From contig JAIBAN010000022.1 in NCBI GenBank assembly GCA_019695185.1, forward strand, positions 1 to 64,000: 64,000 nt of DNA, written 5' to 3'. This stretch comes from Blastocatellia bacterium (lineage in GTDB: Bacteria > Acidobacteriota > Blastocatellia > Chloracidobacteriales > Chloracidobacteriaceae). The notes under the pieces are model-generated. The model made no database searches. It saw nothing but the letters and a program-made list of their open reading frames with translations, and was not told where the DNA came from. The translations under genes were made by a program, and so were the position numbers. Below, piece after piece: positions 43,811-52,365 of this stretch (position 1 is the first letter of the stretch; every line of letters begins with the position of its first letter).

Positions 43811-46187
43811 AAGAAAGGCAGGCCGCCAGCGCACCCAACAATTCTTTGGAGCGGAACGGTTTGGCCAGGCAGCAAGAAAAACCTTTGGTCAAAAGGAAGG
43901 TCTGGTCGGTTTCATCAAATGAGGTGGTGAGAGCAATCACCTTGGCCTGACTGGTGGCAGGGGCGTTTTTTAAGGCTTCCAGTTCTGCGACCCCTTCCAC
44001 GGATGATTGGCTCACATCCAGCAAAATGATGCCGGGTGCGGTTTGCTCTGCCTGGGCCAGGGCGGAGACTGTGTCTGGTGCCCCCACCACCTGATAACCG
44101 GCAGCTTCCACCATAGCGCTGGTGATTTCCCGCAATTCTTCATTCCGTTCGATAATCAGAACCGTCGGTTTTTCAAGTTCCGCCGAAACAAAACGAAGCT
44201 GTTTGGTGGGGACCCGTAACTCAACAGTAAAAGTGGTTCCGGTTCCCAAGACGCTCTCACAGGTCACCTTGCCTCCATGCAGGTCAATCAGGGCTTTGAC
44301 AATCGTCAGCCCAATACCGGTTCCGCCAAACTGACGGGTGCTGGAGCCATCAGCCTGCCGGAAGCGGTCAAAGATATAGGGCAGGGCTTTGGGGGAAATG
44401 CCCACGCCGGTATCGCTGACTTTGATGACCACTTGGTTGGTTTCAAAGCGTGAGGAAACCCGAATGGTTCCCTCGTGGGGCGTGAATTTGACGGCATTGG
44501 TCAGCAGGTTCCACAGTACCTGCTTCATCCGGTTCGGGTCCACCGGCAGATAGGGCAGGGGCTTGCCCAAATCGGTTTCCACCCGGATGCGTTTGTTTCC
44601 AGCACTGAGCGTCACACTCTGCACAGTTTGGGCAATCAAGCGGTTGATGTCGGTGGTTTGGGGGGTGATTTCAAGGGTTCCCTGGTCAAGCCGTGAAAGG
44701 TCCAGCAAGTCGTTAATCAGAATCATCAGGGTTTCTGAGGACCGGTTGATTTGCTCAATACCGGTTTGGGCCTGTCGGTCCAGATTGCTGCTGCGGGCCT
44801 GCAAAATCTGGGCCCACCCCATGATGGTGGTCAACGGCGTGCGCAGTTCGTGGCTGACATTGTTCAAAAACTCGGACTTGAGCTGATTGGCCAGCCGGAT
44901 TTCCTGAAAACTCTGTTGCAGGTTTTCAAACAGCCGCACATTGTAGAGGGCAGTGGCCAGCGTCGAGGCCAGCGTGGTCAGGAGTTGCGTTTGGGCATCG
45001 GAAAACGGCACGCCTGAATAGCGTTGGAGGAGCACCGTTCCCTGCAATTCGTTGCCTTGCCAAAGTGGAACCCCCAGCAACGCCTGGGGAATTTTATTGT
45101 TGCCGACCACCGTGTAGGAAATTGGCAGTTGGTCCAACTCCTCCCGCGAGGAAATCCGCAGCGTATTTTGCGAACGGCTTAAAAAGCCCGTAATCCCCAC
45201 ATCGGCCGGCTGGTCAAATTCGGGAAAGGTTTCGTCCCCTTCCCGCAGATAGCGACAGGTAAATGATTTGGTTTCGGCATTGTAGGTCGCCAGCGACATA
45301 CAATCACTCGGAATCAGTTCGTCCAGTTCCGTCACAATGGCATGAATCAAATGGTCAAGCTGATTGGTGGCGTTGACTACATGGCCAACCCGGTTAATGG
45401 CGGAAAGCTCCTTAACCCGCTCTGTCAGGGTTTCCTGCGAAACGTAAAACTTTTTGATGAGCCAACTGGCACTGAGCAGCAATCCGCCAAAGAGGCAGGT
45501 GCCAAACAGCCCGCCTTTGGGCGAATGAAACACCACGGCAATCAGCCATCCGATGGGAACCGTGATGCCTTCAAAGGCAAAAACCCTGGTTGAATAGACC
45601 TTGATGAAATGGAGTAATTCATTCCCGTCAAAATATTCCTTGAAGGTGTAAATCGTATGCAGCACCACCTGGTTGACGACAAAAAACACCAGGGTCTGCC
45701 ACAGCGGGGTCAGTTCGGCACCGGGCTGGATGACCGGTTCCAGCCGGAACGCATGTGCCGTGAGCCCCACAAAAAACCAGAGCAGGCTTTCCTTTCCACT
45801 CCCAAACAAAACCCGTCCCAGGTTCATCGGCAGGGAATCATGCCGTTGTTCGGTGCGCAGGATATGCTGGACGCGAATGGCCACCACACTCAGGCTGGAG
45901 CAGAGCATGGCCGGCAAGGGGCCGAAAATCAGCAGCACGGCAAAGCGAATCGCAATGGAGAGCGCCACATAAAGGTTTTGCGACCGAGTGACCCCGATGT
46001 TGACCTGAAACAACGGGTCGTACATCACGATGTCGAGCAAAATAAAGACGAATAAAAAGGGATGGAGATTGACGGCCTCCTGAGACCACAACACTGCGGC
46101 GGTAATCAGGGTCAACCAACCGAGGATCCCAATGGAGTAGTGAAACGGTGTTAAAAACCGGGTTTGGCTGGGCGGAGGGGTTTCCAT
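43809..46187 (-). CDS. Membrane hybrid histidine kinase with GAF and receiver domains
   Basis: Two-component sensor of 792 aa. About seven membrane helices in residues 15-250 form an unidentified sensor module. They are followed by a GAF domain (about 265-425), HisKA (SHELRTPL, His446), HATPase_c with N, G1 (DTGVGIS) and G2 (GGTGIGLTIVKAL) boxes, and a C-terminal receiver domain with Asp724 (IILLDVS) and Lys (CLAKPF). All phosphorelay residues are present. The final output is not encoded next door. No clear ribosome site precedes the ATG at 46187. Confidence 0.93.
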   Translation of the reverse strand: METPPPSQTRFLTPFHYSIGILGWLTLITAAVLWSQEAVNLHPFLFVFILLDIVMYDPLFQVNIGVTRSQNLYVALSIAIRFAVLLIFGPLPAMLCSSLSVVAIRVQHILRTEQRHDSLPMNLGRVLFGSGKESLLWFFVGLTAHAFRLEPVIQPGAELTPLWQTLVFFVVNQVVLHTIYTFKEYFDGNELLHFIKVYSTRVFAFEGITVPIGWLIAVVFHSPKGGLFGTCLFGGLLLSASWLIKKFYVSQETLTERVKELSAINRVGHVVNATNQLDHLIHAIVTELDELIPSDCMSLATYNAETKSFTCRYLREGDETFPEFDQPADVGITGFLSRSQNTLRISSREELDQLPISYTVVGNNKIPQALLGVPLWQGNELQGTVLLQRYSGVPFSDAQTQLLTTLASTLATALYNVRLFENLQQSFQEIRLANQLKSEFLNNVSHELRTPLTTIMGWAQILQARSSNLDRQAQTGIEQINRSSETLMILINDLLDLSRLDQGTLEITPQTTDINRLIAQTVQSVTLSAGNKRIRVETDLGKPLPYLPVDPNRMKQVLWNLLTNAVKFTPHEGTIRVSSRFETNQVVIKVSDTGVGISPKALPYIFDRFRQADGSSTRQFGGTGIGLTIVKALIDLHGGKVTCESVLGTGTTFTVELRVPTKQLRFVSAELEKPTVLIIERNEELREITSAMVEAAGYQVVGAPDTVSALAQAEQTAPGIILLDVSQSSVEGVAELEALKNAPATSQAKVIALTTSFDETDQTFLLTKGFSCCLAKPFRSKELLGALAACLS

Positions 46188-46348
46188 GCAGGCAGTAAAC
46201 CGAATTTGCGGCTTTCTCAGATTGTGATGTCAGGCAGTGGTTGAATTCTAAGCCGAGTCAGTGGTTTTTCAAAACAAAAATCATGCTTTTTGCCAATCGG
46301 ACACTGTTCGTGGATGGGGATTCTTTCTTCAGAACCCTTTGGGGAATT

Positions 46349-46446
46349 GTGGCGCGATTGGTTTCATCGCGCTTGGAAAGAACTTATTGGTTCTCCAAAG
46401 TAAGTGGAAGAAAAGGGCAAACGCGCGATGAAACCAATCGCGCCAC
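46349..46446. repeat. Hairpin element with perfect 24-bp inverted repeat (GTGGCGCGATT family)
   Basis: 46349-46372 and 46423-46446 are exact 24-bp inverted repeats with a 50-bp spacer. The right flank (GTTCCAAACCGAGAATTG) matches the element at 52241-52332. It overlaps the 3' end of the gene ending at 46384. Confidence 0.92.
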
Positions 46447-46872
46447 GTTCCAAACCGAGAATTGTTGGAAACATAAACAGCGTCCAAGACAAAAACGCCC
46501 AGCCATTCCATCCGGAGACAGCAGGTCGGTCCCAAATGAAAGCAGAATTCCCAAAAAAACCCAAAGCACTGTCTGGGGCAGGGAAAAACTGCTTTGTTCC
46601 CTGGCCCGTACCCCGATGATGAGGGCGATGAAGCCCCATTCGACCACCCGAACCAGTGAGTAGACGAAAAAATAGGTTTGCCCGGCTTCTTCCCGAGAGG
46701 AAACCTGCACCGTAAAAAACAGGATGAATCCGAACACCAACCCCAGAAACCACCGGATGGTCCCCAATCCAACGGCCAGGGGAAAAGGTGTTGCCTCGTC
46801 TGAAAGCCATTTGATTCCCAGATAACACCAGGTGACGTAGGCAACAAATTTCACTGCTCCATACAACAGCAT
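46384..46872 (-). CDS. Small membrane protein whose C-terminus is encoded by a repeat element
   Basis: 162 aa with about four membrane helices (starting LLYGAVKFVAYVTWCYLGIKW). I start at the ATG at 46872, because GGGAGG lies 8 nt upstream; the longer frame from 46968 is not membrane-like at its start. The last 25 or so residues (VWNVARLVSSRVCPF onwards) come from the 46349-46446 hairpin element, so the native C-terminus seems to have been replaced. Family not recognised. Divergent from the next gene. Confidence 0.65.
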   Translation of the reverse strand: MLLYGAVKFVAYVTWCYLGIKWLSDEATPFPLAVGLGTIRWFLGLVFGFILFFTVQVSSREEAGQTYFFVYSLVRVVEWGFIALIIGVRAREQSSFSLPQTVLWVFLGILLSFGTDLLSPDGMAGRFCLGRCLCFQQFSVWNVARLVSSRVCPFLPLTLENQ

Positions 46873-47065
46873 TGCAGGCACCTCCCAGAGAAAGTTCGTC
46901 TCCAGGTATTGTGCTTGGGGTGGGCAGAGCCGGTGATTGCACCAAGGCAGAAAAAAAAGTGTCCGCACTGCTTTTCAAAAACCGTTGGGATTGCGTAAAG
47001 TCGGCGGTCCGTGTGGTGGTTGTCGATTTACCTTGTTTTGAACCAGCGGTTTTCTGTAATTTCCT

Positions 47066-47488
47066 ATGACCCCTGCCCAATTCAAATCCTCGCCGGAGAG
47101 TGGCTCTGTCCGGCGCGCCTCCACATTCGCCATGGTTTCGATGGTTATTGCCTGTCTCAATGTGGTGGTGTTCGTGGCCTTGACCCTCTGCATTTTCGGA
47201 GGCGATGCGCTGCGCCACCGGCTGGCCCACACCTCCTGGGAGCATTTCTTTTTTCGTCTGAGCGATACCGGTTTTATCGTGTTGATTTACTATGCGCTTT
47301 CCCTGGGTTGGATGGTTTCGCTGGTGGGGGCGCTGCTGGGAATGGTGGCCCTGCTCCGCCTTGAGCACAAAAAACGGTTTGCCCTGCTGGCGCTGGTATG
47401 CAATGGCGGGTTGCTGGTTGTAAATCTGGTGATTGATATTCTGCTGGGGCTGGCCTATATCTCCTTGTCCGCTTTGAGCCCCCGGTAG
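47066..47488 (+). CDS. Small membrane protein, DUF4190-like
   Basis: 140 aa with three or four hydrophobic helices (about 20-45, 66-98, 105-133). The layout, a short polar N-terminus then GALLGMVALLRLEHKK, resembles DUF4190-type membrane proteins, but I am not certain. It lies 33 bp before the Hsp90-like gene and may share its promoter. Function unknown. Confidence 0.65.
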   Translation: MTPAQFKSSPESGSVRRASTFAMVSMVIACLNVVVFVALTLCIFGGDALRHRLAHTSWEHFFFRLSDTGFIVLIYYALSLGWMVSLVGALLGMVALLRLEHKKRFALLALVCNGGLLVVNLVIDILLGLAYISLSALSPR

Positions 47489-47521
47489 GTTATTCCCCGA
47501 ATTTTCGAGCACATATTGGTT

Positions 47522-49345
47522 ATGGATTATAAATTTCAAGTCAATTTGCAGGGCATTATTGACCTGCTTTCCAATCACCTTTACAGCGGGCCGCAGGTGT
47601 ATGTGCGGGAACTGCTGCAAAACGGCGTGGACGCCATCCGGGCCCGACTCGAACCGGAACCCAAACTTGCGGGAGCCATCCACCTCAGCCTGACCACTGC
47701 GGAAGAAACCGGTGCTCCGGTACTGGTTTTCGAGGACAACGGGATTGGCCTTACCGAAGCTGAAATCCACCAGTTTCTGGCCACCATCGGACAGACCTCC
47801 AAACGGGACGAACTGAACCGCCAGCGCAGTGAATTTATCGGCCAGTTTGGGATTGGTCTGCTGTCCTGTTTTCTGGTGTCGGATGAAATCGTGGTTCACA
47901 CCCGGTCAGCCAAAGCAGCCGACAGCCCGACGATGGAGTGGCAGGGAAGACCGGATGGAACCTACAGCGTGCGCCAGTCGGAAGAGGTCCTGCCGCCCGG
48001 CACCAGAGTCAGGCTGGTCTGCAAGCCCGGTTTTGAAACCTATTTCAAACCCGCCAAAATCCGCGAACTGGTCAATTTTTTCGGCGGCCTCTTGCCGTAC
48101 CCGATTTTTTTGAGCCAGGGAACCAAACGGGTCCAACTGAATCCGGGCGGCGCACCCTGGACCCATACCTATTTCAACGATGCCGAGCGCCGCGAAGCCT
48201 ATCTGGCATATGGCAAGGAGAACTTTGAGATTGATTTTTTCGACTGTTTCGAACTCAAGTCCGAGGTCGGAAAAGTCGAAGGCATCGCCTTTGTGCTGCC
48301 GTTTTCACCCAGCCCGTCGCAGCGGGGCGCGCATCGGGTCTATCTCAAACACATGCTGCTTTCCGAGACGGTGGACAATCTGCTGCCGGACTGGGCGTTT
48401 TTCGTCAAATGTGTGGTCAATGCCAATGAACTGCGCCCGACGGCCTCGCGGGAGTCCTTTTACGAGGATGAAACCCTGGAACTGACCCGTGAAGCGCTGG
48501 GGCAGACCCTGCGGGGCTATTTGGTGAAAATGGCGCGGGAAAACCCCAAACGGCTGCAAAAATTCATCCAGCTCCACCATTTGTCCATCAAGGCGCTGGC
48601 CGTCTATGACGACGAATTTTACCGGTTGGTGATTGACTGGCTGCCCTTTGAAACTTCGCTGGGGGAAATGACCTTTGGCGATTATCGGCAACGGAATGCG
48701 GTCATCCGCTACACGCCCAACATTGACCAGTTTCGCCAGATTGCCCAGGTGGCGGCAGCCCAATCCCTCTGTGTCATCAATGCGGCCTATACCTACAACA
48801 TGCAGTTGCTGGAACGATATGCTGAGGTGTTTGGCGACAAGCCCGTGGGGATGATTGACACGGAAATGCTGGTGCAAAGCTTTGCCGAACTGACGATTGA
48901 CCAGCAGGAACAGGCAGACGGGTTCCGCACCTTTGCCGAGGAAGTGCTGGGACCGTTTCATTGCGGGGTCGAAATCAAAATCTTCCAGCCGGCTGAACTG
49001 CCCACGTTGTTCAGTACCGACCAGGATTATGGGTTCCAGCGTTCCGTGTCCACTGCCAAAGACGTGGCTGATGCGGTCTGGGGAGCGGTTTTGGACGACC
49101 TGACCTCCGACACGGAAGACGCTTTTAACGCCCAGCTTTGTTTCAATTACGGGAATACGCTGGTCCGGAAAATCTGCACCATCGAGGACCGGACGGTGCT
49201 CAAACTGGCCATTCAAATGCTCTATGTGCAGGCGTTGCTGCTGGGCCATCACCCGCTCAGTTCACGGGAAATGACGCTGCTCAATTCCGGCTTGCTGAAT
49301 CTGATTGAAATCGGAGTGGATTCCGGGAAAGGCTGGGTGGTATGA
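47522..49345 (+). CDS. Hsp90-family (HtpG-like) ATPase
   Basis: GHKL ATPase of 607 aa related to HtpG. The ATP site has ELLQNGVDAI (Glu and Asn of the N-box), EDNGIGL and GQFGIGLLSCFLV, and the middle domain has RGAHRVYLKHMLL and NELRPTASRESFYED, equivalents of the HtpG middle domain. It is shorter and more diverged than standard HtpG, and the C-terminal dimerisation part is atypical. I use the ATG at 47522 rather than the TTG at 47516. The stop overlaps the next start (ATGA), so the two products are probably made together. A separate chromosomal htpG may exist outside the window. Confidence 0.9.
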   Translation: MDYKFQVNLQGIIDLLSNHLYSGPQVYVRELLQNGVDAIRARLEPEPKLAGAIHLSLTTAEETGAPVLVFEDNGIGLTEAEIHQFLATIGQTSKRDELNRQRSEFIGQFGIGLLSCFLVSDEIVVHTRSAKAADSPTMEWQGRPDGTYSVRQSEEVLPPGTRVRLVCKPGFETYFKPAKIRELVNFFGGLLPYPIFLSQGTKRVQLNPGGAPWTHTYFNDAERREAYLAYGKENFEIDFFDCFELKSEVGKVEGIAFVLPFSPSPSQRGAHRVYLKHMLLSETVDNLLPDWAFFVKCVVNANELRPTASRESFYEDETLELTREALGQTLRGYLVKMARENPKRLQKFIQLHHLSIKALAVYDDEFYRLVIDWLPFETSLGEMTFGDYRQRNAVIRYTPNIDQFRQIAQVAAAQSLCVINAAYTYNMQLLERYAEVFGDKPVGMIDTEMLVQSFAELTIDQQEQADGFRTFAEEVLGPFHCGVEIKIFQPAELPTLFSTDQDYGFQRSVSTAKDVADAVWGAVLDDLTSDTEDAFNAQLCFNYGNTLVRKICTIEDRTVLKLAIQMLYVQALLLGHHPLSSREMTLLNSGLLNLIEIGVDSGKGWVV

Positions 49346-50475
49346 CCACAACCAATGAAATTCATGATTTGATGTATCAAGCGCATCAGTTGGAAGATGG
49401 TGACCCGGCCAAAATTGCCCTCTTTGAACAGGCCATCAATCTGGCTGATTCCAGTCAGAACGACCGGTTGGCTTTTGCCGCCCGGAATTCGCTGATTGAT
49501 GCCGCCACTTTTGGCGGGCAGTTTCACAAGGCCATGGCCGCCTTTGCCTGGTGTCTGGCCCAAAGCGACAAACAACAGACTTTTACTTCGCTCTGGAATT
49601 TGCTCTGGAAATACAAATGGATGGTGATGAATGCCCCGCGCTATCCGCAAATCGAGAAGCCACAACTGGAAAAAATGTTTACCGATGCGCAGGAACGGTT
49701 TCAGGCTTACGGAGCGAGTTTGCGCCCCCTCTATCGGGCCATGGCAGACAATGCGGAAAGCCTGTGGGGCGAGGCCAAACGGCGGGAACTGCTGGAACTG
49801 TATCTGAGTGCCCGGCGCGACTCACTGGCGGATTGCTCCACCTGTGAACTGGCCTACGAGGTGGGCGAGGCCGAGCGCTTTGACGACCCGGCGACCGTCA
49901 TCAGAAAAGCCCAGCCGATTTTGGAGGGCAGGCTGACCTGTCGCAGTCAGCCCCACGGCGTGTTGGCCCAGGTGCTGCTCTCCCTGGTTCGACTGGGCTG
50001 GTTGACCGAGGCGGAAACCTGCCATCAGCGCGGTTACCGTCTGATTCGGACCAATCCAAATTATTTATGGGAGATGGCCAGCCATATCACGTACCTGACG
50101 TTGACCGGCAATCTGAGTCGGGCCCTCAAGCTGTTTGAACGGCACCTGGGTTGGGTCATAAACACAAAAGAACGGGCCGCCCATTTTTATTTTCTGCTGG
50201 CGGTCTGGTTTTTGCTGGAACAGGTGGGCGAAACCCGCAAACGACCGTTAAAACTTACGCTCCTTGCCACCTTCCCGCTGTTTCGGGAGGACCGAACTTA
50301 CCAGGTGGCTGATTTGAAAGCCTGGTTTCAAAAAGAAACCGAAACCCTGGCGGGCCGGTTCAACCGCCGGAACGGGAACGATTATTTTGACCGGCAAATC
50401 CGGGAGCACTTTGACCTGAAAGAACTGGCCGAGCGGGTCCGGCTGCAAGCCTCGCAGCCACCTGCCGGGGATTGA
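49342..50475 (+). CDS. Partner protein of the Hsp90-like ATPase, helical repeat, 377 aa
   Basis: Soluble helical protein with weak TPR-like periodicity (DLMYQAHQLEDGDPAKIALFEQAI at the N-terminus, WLTEAETCHQRGYRLI, LTGNLSRALKLFERHLGW). No enzyme motif. It starts inside the stop codon of the Hsp90-like gene (ATGA), which implies translational coupling and a shared task, probably as client adaptor or co-chaperone. Family name not known to me. Confidence 0.75.
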   Translation: MTTTNEIHDLMYQAHQLEDGDPAKIALFEQAINLADSSQNDRLAFAARNSLIDAATFGGQFHKAMAAFAWCLAQSDKQQTFTSLWNLLWKYKWMVMNAPRYPQIEKPQLEKMFTDAQERFQAYGASLRPLYRAMADNAESLWGEAKRRELLELYLSARRDSLADCSTCELAYEVGEAERFDDPATVIRKAQPILEGRLTCRSQPHGVLAQVLLSLVRLGWLTEAETCHQRGYRLIRTNPNYLWEMASHITYLTLTGNLSRALKLFERHLGWVINTKERAAHFYFLLAVWFLLEQVGETRKRPLKLTLLATFPLFREDRTYQVADLKAWFQKETETLAGRFNRRNGNDYFDRQIREHFDLKELAERVRLQASQPPAGD

Positions 50476-50526
50476 CATCGGTTCTTTTTTGCGCGTCTTT
50501 TCGCGTGTTTCGCGGTCTCATCAAAA

Positions 50527-51018
50527 TCACCCTGGAGGTTGATTTCCTGTGGGTTCCCGCAACCGGTATTCCATATACACGTCCGCTGTTTCGTAGCCCA
50601 CATCCGCCGGCAGCGGACAATGCACAAATCCCATTTTTTCATACAACCGGAGAGCCGGTTGCAGTTTGGTTGAGGAAACCAGCACCACTTTGGCGGCTCC
50701 CTGGTTCCGGGACCATTCCAGCACGGTTTCGGAGAGGAGTTTCCCCAGCCCCTGGCCCTTGGCCCGGTCAGCCACGGCCAGCTTGGCCAGTTCGACGGTT
50801 TGATGGCCACGGGGAATGGCAGCACAGGTACCCACCACCTCGCCATCCAGGAGAGCAAAAAAGATTTCGCCGCCGTGGTCCAGAATCATTTCCTGCGGAT
50901 GTTCCAGATATTTGCGGTCTTCTTCCTCAAACAACCCGAACCCGTCCAGCCAGACGCGGTTCAGGTCGTTGAAGGCTGCGGCAAAGTGTGGCTGAAAAGA
51001 AACGATTTCAATCGGCAT
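50527..51018 (-). CDS. GNAT-family N-acetyltransferase
   Basis: 163 aa, normal for a single GNAT domain. The acetyl-CoA motif is LAVADRAKGQGLGKLLSE (Q/R-x-x-G-x-G/A), followed by VLVSSTKLQPALRLYEKMGFV, the usual C-terminal signature. Substrate unknown. It converges on the Hsp90 partner gene. Start ATG at 51018. Confidence 0.92.
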   Translation of the reverse strand: MPIEIVSFQPHFAAAFNDLNRVWLDGFGLFEEEDRKYLEHPQEMILDHGGEIFFALLDGEVVGTCAAIPRGHQTVELAKLAVADRAKGQGLGKLLSETVLEWSRNQGAAKVVLVSSTKLQPALRLYEKMGFVHCPLPADVGYETADVYMEYRLREPTGNQPPG

Positions 51019-51138
51019 GGCACATGGTCTTCCGTTTTTTAACCAACGATGGGATGGTACTTCTTACAAGATTTCTGAACTGTACCAGAGGAAGAACCAG
51101 TTGTTCCAAGTCGTTTGGGGGACCAACCACTGCCGGAT

Positions 51139-52161
51139 TCAGCTTTTGGGATGGTTGCGGAAAAACTCCCAAATGGTTTCGCTGGCGTCAAAATCCCGGC
51201 TGGTTTTGCCAATGATGATTTGCGGCAGGTACTGAAACCCGCCCGGCCAGGTGTGGCCGCCGTTTTGGACGGTAATTAAAACAACCTGGGCATTGTGGCT
51301 ACAACCGTTGTAGACCTCGCGGCGGGCCTGGGTTCCATCGTTGGCGGTATCCGGGAGCAGGGTGACCTCCGGAGTGGGGGAACATCCTCCGGCTTTCACC
51401 CAGAGAGCCACCGTGGCGGCAACTGAAAGGGACTTGCCCCGGTTGCCGGCCACAAATCCGCCGTTATAAAGGACCAGCGGGTCATCGGTTCCGTTGATAA
51501 GCAAAACCGGCAAGGGACCGGCGGGGGCATAAAGCGGCGTGGTCGAAAAATCAGGAAAGGCACCAGCCACCGGGGCAATGGCTGCAATTTTGTTTGAAAG
51601 CTGACAGCCCAGGCGGTTTGAAAAAAAACCGCCGTTGGACATCCCCGTGGCAAAAATCCTGCGCTGGTCCACGTTGTATTCGGTCCCCAGTTTGTCAATC
51701 AGAGCCGAGATAAAGCCAACATCGTCCACATCGGCCTGCCCCGGTTTGTCTTCGCGGCCATCATTCCACGATTTATTCAGGCCGTCAGGATAGACTGCGA
51801 TGAATTTCTCCCGTTCGGCAACGTCGTTGAAATGGGTGAGGGTGACCATTCCTTTGCCATCGCCGCCGCCGCCATGGAGGACAATCACCAGAGGGGTTGC
51901 ATTCTGTTTTTGAATGGCTTTGGGGACATACAGCCGATAAGTCCGCTCCAATCCACCGACGGTGATGGAGCCTGAGAGCAAGCCTTTTTTGGCGGCCAGG
52001 GATTGGTGAATCCGTTCGGTCAGCCGACCTTGCCGCCGTGGTTCACGGGAAAATTGGTGACTGGCGGCGCTGCCGCAAACAAAGAGGCTGGTGAACAGCA
52101 GAAACAAACCAATAAAGAGGGTAGCACCCCGGATTGTCAGGGTTCTCAACCGGATTCGCAT
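51139..52161 (-). CDS. Secreted PHB-depolymerase/feruloyl-esterase-like hydrolase
   Basis: Exported alpha/beta hydrolase of 340 aa. AAAGGAA lies 7 nt before the ATG, and the signal peptide is GATLFIGLFLLFTSLFVCG. The oxyanion region is VLHGGGGDGKG, the nucleophile motif GMSNGG holds the catalytic Ser, and the late segment GGHTWPGG carries the catalytic His. This pattern is shared by PHB depolymerases, LpqC and feruloyl esterases, so the exact substrate (polyester, feruloyl or acetyl-sugar ester) is open. A hairpin element lies just upstream. Confidence 0.88.
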   Translation of the reverse strand: MRIRLRTLTIRGATLFIGLFLLFTSLFVCGSAASHQFSREPRRQGRLTERIHQSLAAKKGLLSGSITVGGLERTYRLYVPKAIQKQNATPLVIVLHGGGGDGKGMVTLTHFNDVAEREKFIAVYPDGLNKSWNDGREDKPGQADVDDVGFISALIDKLGTEYNVDQRRIFATGMSNGGFFSNRLGCQLSNKIAAIAPVAGAFPDFSTTPLYAPAGPLPVLLINGTDDPLVLYNGGFVAGNRGKSLSVAATVALWVKAGGCSPTPEVTLLPDTANDGTQARREVYNGCSHNAQVVLITVQNGGHTWPGGFQYLPQIIIGKTSRDFDASETIWEFFRNHPKS

Positions 52162-52240
52162 GGCAGGGTTCCTTTCCGGAAAGATGTTGTTTTGGAGTTA
52201 TACCGGGAAAGGAGCCGGATGGGTTCAGGAAAAAGAAAAA

Positions 52241-52332
52241 GGTGAATGGCAGCAATTCTTGGTTTGGCAAAAGAAGTGGCGCGATTAAACAAATCGCGCC
52301 ACGTTCTGAACCAAGAATTGCTGCCATTCACC
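52241..52332. repeat. Hairpin element with nested inverted repeats (GTGGCGCGATT family)
   Basis: Outer arms 52241-52264 and 52309-52332 are exact 24-bp inverted repeats. Inner arms GTGGCGCGATT (52276-52286) and AATCGCGCCAC (52292-52302) have a 5-bp loop. The whole folds into one hairpin of about 92 nt. The inner word and right flank match the element at 46349. Outer arms resemble the ATGGTGA heptamer family (GGTGAATGG). Confidence 0.93.
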
Positions 52333-52365
52333 ATTCACTATTTACCAACGTGCCGCCCGGTGCGG

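Noticed and set aside
46364-47899. Minus-strand frame of 511 aa across three genes
   Set aside because: It overlaps the Hsp90-like and DUF4190-like genes in antisense and a membrane gene in another frame. No recognisable domain.
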